The notes beneath the pieces are model-generated. The model made no database searches. It saw only the letters and a program-made list of their open reading frames with translations, and was not told the origin of the DNA. Shown one piece after another: positions 63,001 to 64,000 of a stretch of DNA of 64,000 nucleotides; positions within the stretch are counted from its first letter, which is position 1; each line of letters begins with the position of its first letter. The stretch spans positions 5,394,001-5,458,000 of the forward strand of contig CAVXHV010000005.1 of assembly GCA_963761445.1 (NCBI GenBank), given 5' to 3'. A program made the translations under genes and the position numbers. The stretch comes from CAVXHV01 sp963761445. GTDB taxonomy: Bacteria; Planctomycetota; Planctomycetia; Isosphaerales; Isosphaeraceae.

Positions 63001-63096
63001 GCTGTGGTCAGGGCCGACGCAGCACCCTTGCACGTTCGCGCCAAGCTGAAGCGCAGCCTGGTGGCTGATCTCATCGCTCTGCACCGGGAGGGGTGA
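60034..63096 (+). CDS. LEPR-XLL choice-of-anchor Q protein, intact paralog
   Basis: This 1020-residue protein starts MLLLTALSARTTNDLRERGQ, six bases after ggagag. LEPR-XLL-type motif: RPRLETLENRTLLSVDIVTN (about 37-56). Two beta-helix/anchor Q units follow (MALLPGSPAIDAGNAALAVD with GGVDIGAFEV; MALLPGSPAIGAGSVALIPA with TVDIGAFES). Then come two filamin/Ig-like repeats (QLVIHTQPSATATAGQALAV, VIYEEDQFGNLETGDNTTQV) and a basic tail (KVKLKETSRAKSRHAIGGDS). It has the same architecture as the decayed gene at 56808, from which it is separated by about 50 bp. It is the functional member of the pair. Confidence 0.83.
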   Translation: MLLLTALSARTTNDLRERGQRGRRHTPGGRRSARPRLETLENRTLLSVDIVTNNSDDPSNLGSLRYAVDSAANGDTIEFASNVTGTITLSATNGPLDITQDLDIEGPGANNLTISGNDATEVFEVESGATATIAGLTIADGSANQGGGINNAGSLTVTNSTLSGNSAPGAFRAGGTGGGIDNIGTLTVTNSTLSDNSSTDETDADSTIPAAGGGINNFGTLTVTNSTLSDNSADYGGGIENVHTLALINCTVSGNLGSESGGGIYNYRFGVTTLGDTIIAANTAATGPDVDGPVTSLGYNLIGNPAGGSGFVATDLFNVDPLEGPLNPLLGPLQNNGGPTETMALLPGSPAIDAGNAALAVDANGNPLTTDQRGAPRDVFGGVDIGAFEVQVYQVSFTTDSGGGSLRSAMIQANQYGGGIIAFSTSGVIDLASPLPAISDDVQILGPGANVLTVSGYFANQVFVVNSGVTATIAGLTIADGTSARTGGGIDNDGTLTVTNSALLDNSAMVGGGIYNFGTLTVTNSTLSGNSAELGGGGIANGGTLTVTNSTISDNSGNLGGGIYNGSMLTVTDSTLAGNSASVAAGGIATYFGTMTMANTIIATNTAPSGPDLLGTVTSEGYNLIGNSSGGSGFVAADLLNVNPLLGPLQNNGGPTQTMALLPGSPAIGAGSVALIPAGITTDQRGFARTVNGTVDIGAFESPPGPAAQLVIHTQPSATATAGQALAVQPVIYEEDASGHLDMTDNSTQVTASLESGSGTLLGTTTVTVHEGIATFTNLADNTAGTISLSFASVPAHTSAISSNITISPAQPSQLVIHTQPSATASTGQPFPTQPVIYEEDQFGNLETGDNTTQVTASLRVGTGPLLGMTTVTVARGIATFTNLVDNTAESIILLFTGPGLAKATSNPITITDPPKAQVVIGSAKANAKVKLKETSRAKSRHAIGGDSRLTTTKTHARLAATLRPGQSKAVPARERSSLETVSTANRASAVVRADAAPLHVRAKLKRSLVADLIALHREG

Positions 63097-63179
63097 TTTA
63101 TAACATGCCGCGCCCTGACCCTGAGCGGAGTGATCGTGACGACTAACTCGGCGGGGACGGCTACGGAAATGTCGCTGTT

Positions 63180-63290
63180 GCTGGCGAGGGCGCCGGTTTG
63201 TACGTCATGGAGGCGGCACCGGCGCATTCGAGGTGGTTTTCCTGGGCCTCGGTACGGACACGTCGAGCGTCTCCCTCGCCGCCACTACAG
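63180..63290 (+). pseudogene. Relic of the 49821-type LEPR-XLL gene
   Basis: ggaggcggcaccggcgcatt, then cgaggtggttttcctgggcc and tcggtacggacacgtc align with 51295-51360 of the intact gene, encoding GGGTGAFEVVFLGLGTDTSS. Only about 100 bp is recognisable. The rest of 63097-63454 shows no gene. Confidence 0.45.
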
Positions 63291-63454
63291 AAGCCTGGAA
63301 CTTCGACCTATCTTGTCCCGGCCGCTGGGCCTATGCTCAAGGAAGGTCGTCCGCCCTCAGGGCGGTGTCGCCGAGACCGACCTGCAGGGCAATGACGTTT
63401 CGGCGAGTCGGTCGTGACCGCGGTACCAGCGGATGCCCCGGGACGAGCGTCGCC

Positions 63455-64000
63455 ATGACGGAAGTGACTCAGATTCTCGCCGCAATCGAGCAAGGCGACA
63501 CTCAGGTCGCCGGGCAACTACTGCCTCTCGTCTACACCGAGCTTCGCCGCCTGGCCGCTCAGAAACTCGCCCGCGAGGCGCCCGGCCAGACCCTCGAGCC
63601 GACGGCCCTCGTTCATGAGGCGTATCTTCGTCTCGTGGATGTGGACCAGGCTCGGCACTGGGACAGCCGGGGGCATTTCTTCGCCGCCGCCGCGGAGGCC
63701 ATGCGACGCATCCTGGTCGACGGTGCGCGTCGGAAAGGAGCGGAGGTCCACGGCGGAGGTCGAGCACTGGTCGCGCTGGCCGAAGGCGATTGGCTCTCCC
63801 GCGCGACGCCAGACGAGATCGTGTCGCTGGATGACTCGATCTGCCGCCTCGCCGAGGAAGATTCCGCGTCGGCTGAGGTCGTCAAGCTTCGCCTGTTCGC
63901 CGGCATGTCCGTCGACGAAGCAGCCCGCTCTCTGGGCATCTCTCGCTCTGCCGCATACCGGCACTGGGCCTACGCTCGGGCCTGGCTGGTCGCCGAACGG
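63455..64000 (+). CDS. ECF-type sigma factor (TIGR02999-like), cut by window edge
   Basis: The gene starts MTEVTQILAAIEQGDTQVAG and is open to the last base (182 residues). Region 2: LLPLVYTELRRLAAQKLARE, ALVHEAYLRLVDV, GHFFAAAAEAMRRILVDGAR. Region 4: VVKLRLFAGMSVDEAARSLG, ISRSAAYRHWAYARAWLVAE. It is nearly full length; only a few residues should lie outside. By analogy with 39958 a Ser/Thr kinase gene is expected just beyond the window. Confidence 0.88.
   Translation, partial: MTEVTQILAAIEQGDTQVAGQLLPLVYTELRRLAAQKLAREAPGQTLEPTALVHEAYLRLVDVDQARHWDSRGHFFAAAAEAMRRILVDGARRKGAEVHGGGRALVALAEGDWLSRATPDEIVSLDDSICRLAEEDSASAEVVKLRLFAGMSVDEAARSLGISRSAAYRHWAYARAWLVAER

Overview
The window looks like a planctomycete chromosome, probably of the Isosphaeraceae type (inference). 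The signs are high GC, six ECF sigma-factor genes or fragments, three large Ser/Thr kinases, seven proteins with an N-terminal LEPR-XLL-like motif (L-E-x-x-E-x-R-x-L-L), choice-of-anchor Q domains, a DUF4058 protein and a RAYT transposase. No tRNA, rRNA or CRISPR array was seen.

Layout. 1-5100: tail of an APC permease, a lactonase-like beta-propeller / ECF sigma / anti-sigma operon whose anti-sigma gene is frameshifted in its zinc finger, an ATP-grasp gene and two coupled membrane proteins. 5100-17100 is a mobile and decayed zone: a 138-bp MITE, a tyrosine recombinase split at an A8 run, an intact RAYT with two truncated relatives and dispersed REP-like repeats, then a decayed toxin-like gene and its likely immunity gene, separated by an ISAzo13-like and an IS701-like element inserted end to end. 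17162-22050: an MBL-fold hydrolase, DUF4058, an SDR lacking the canonical Tyr, a broken PIN toxin-antitoxin pair, a frameshifted carboxypeptidase-regulatory-like protein and a truncated ECF sigma.

22079-44481 holds three ECF sigma plus Ser/Thr kinase modules (kinase with zinc finger, kinase-WD40-TPR, kinase-TPR). Two are transcribed divergently from one 446-bp region. They lie around a giant LEPR-XLL protein gene (25379-34150) built on a 1197-bp tandem repeat. 44734-63096 is an array of five more LEPR-XLL repeat or beta-helix proteins, with a 62-residue double-glycine leader peptide gene (51761-51949) among them. A further ECF sigma gene runs off the right edge.

Working model (inference): ECF sigma factors and transmembrane kinases sense envelope signals and control large secreted repeat proteins. 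About 19 frameshifts or nonsense changes occur in otherwise recognisable genes. They may be real decay or assembly error and should be resolved before any protein model here is trusted.
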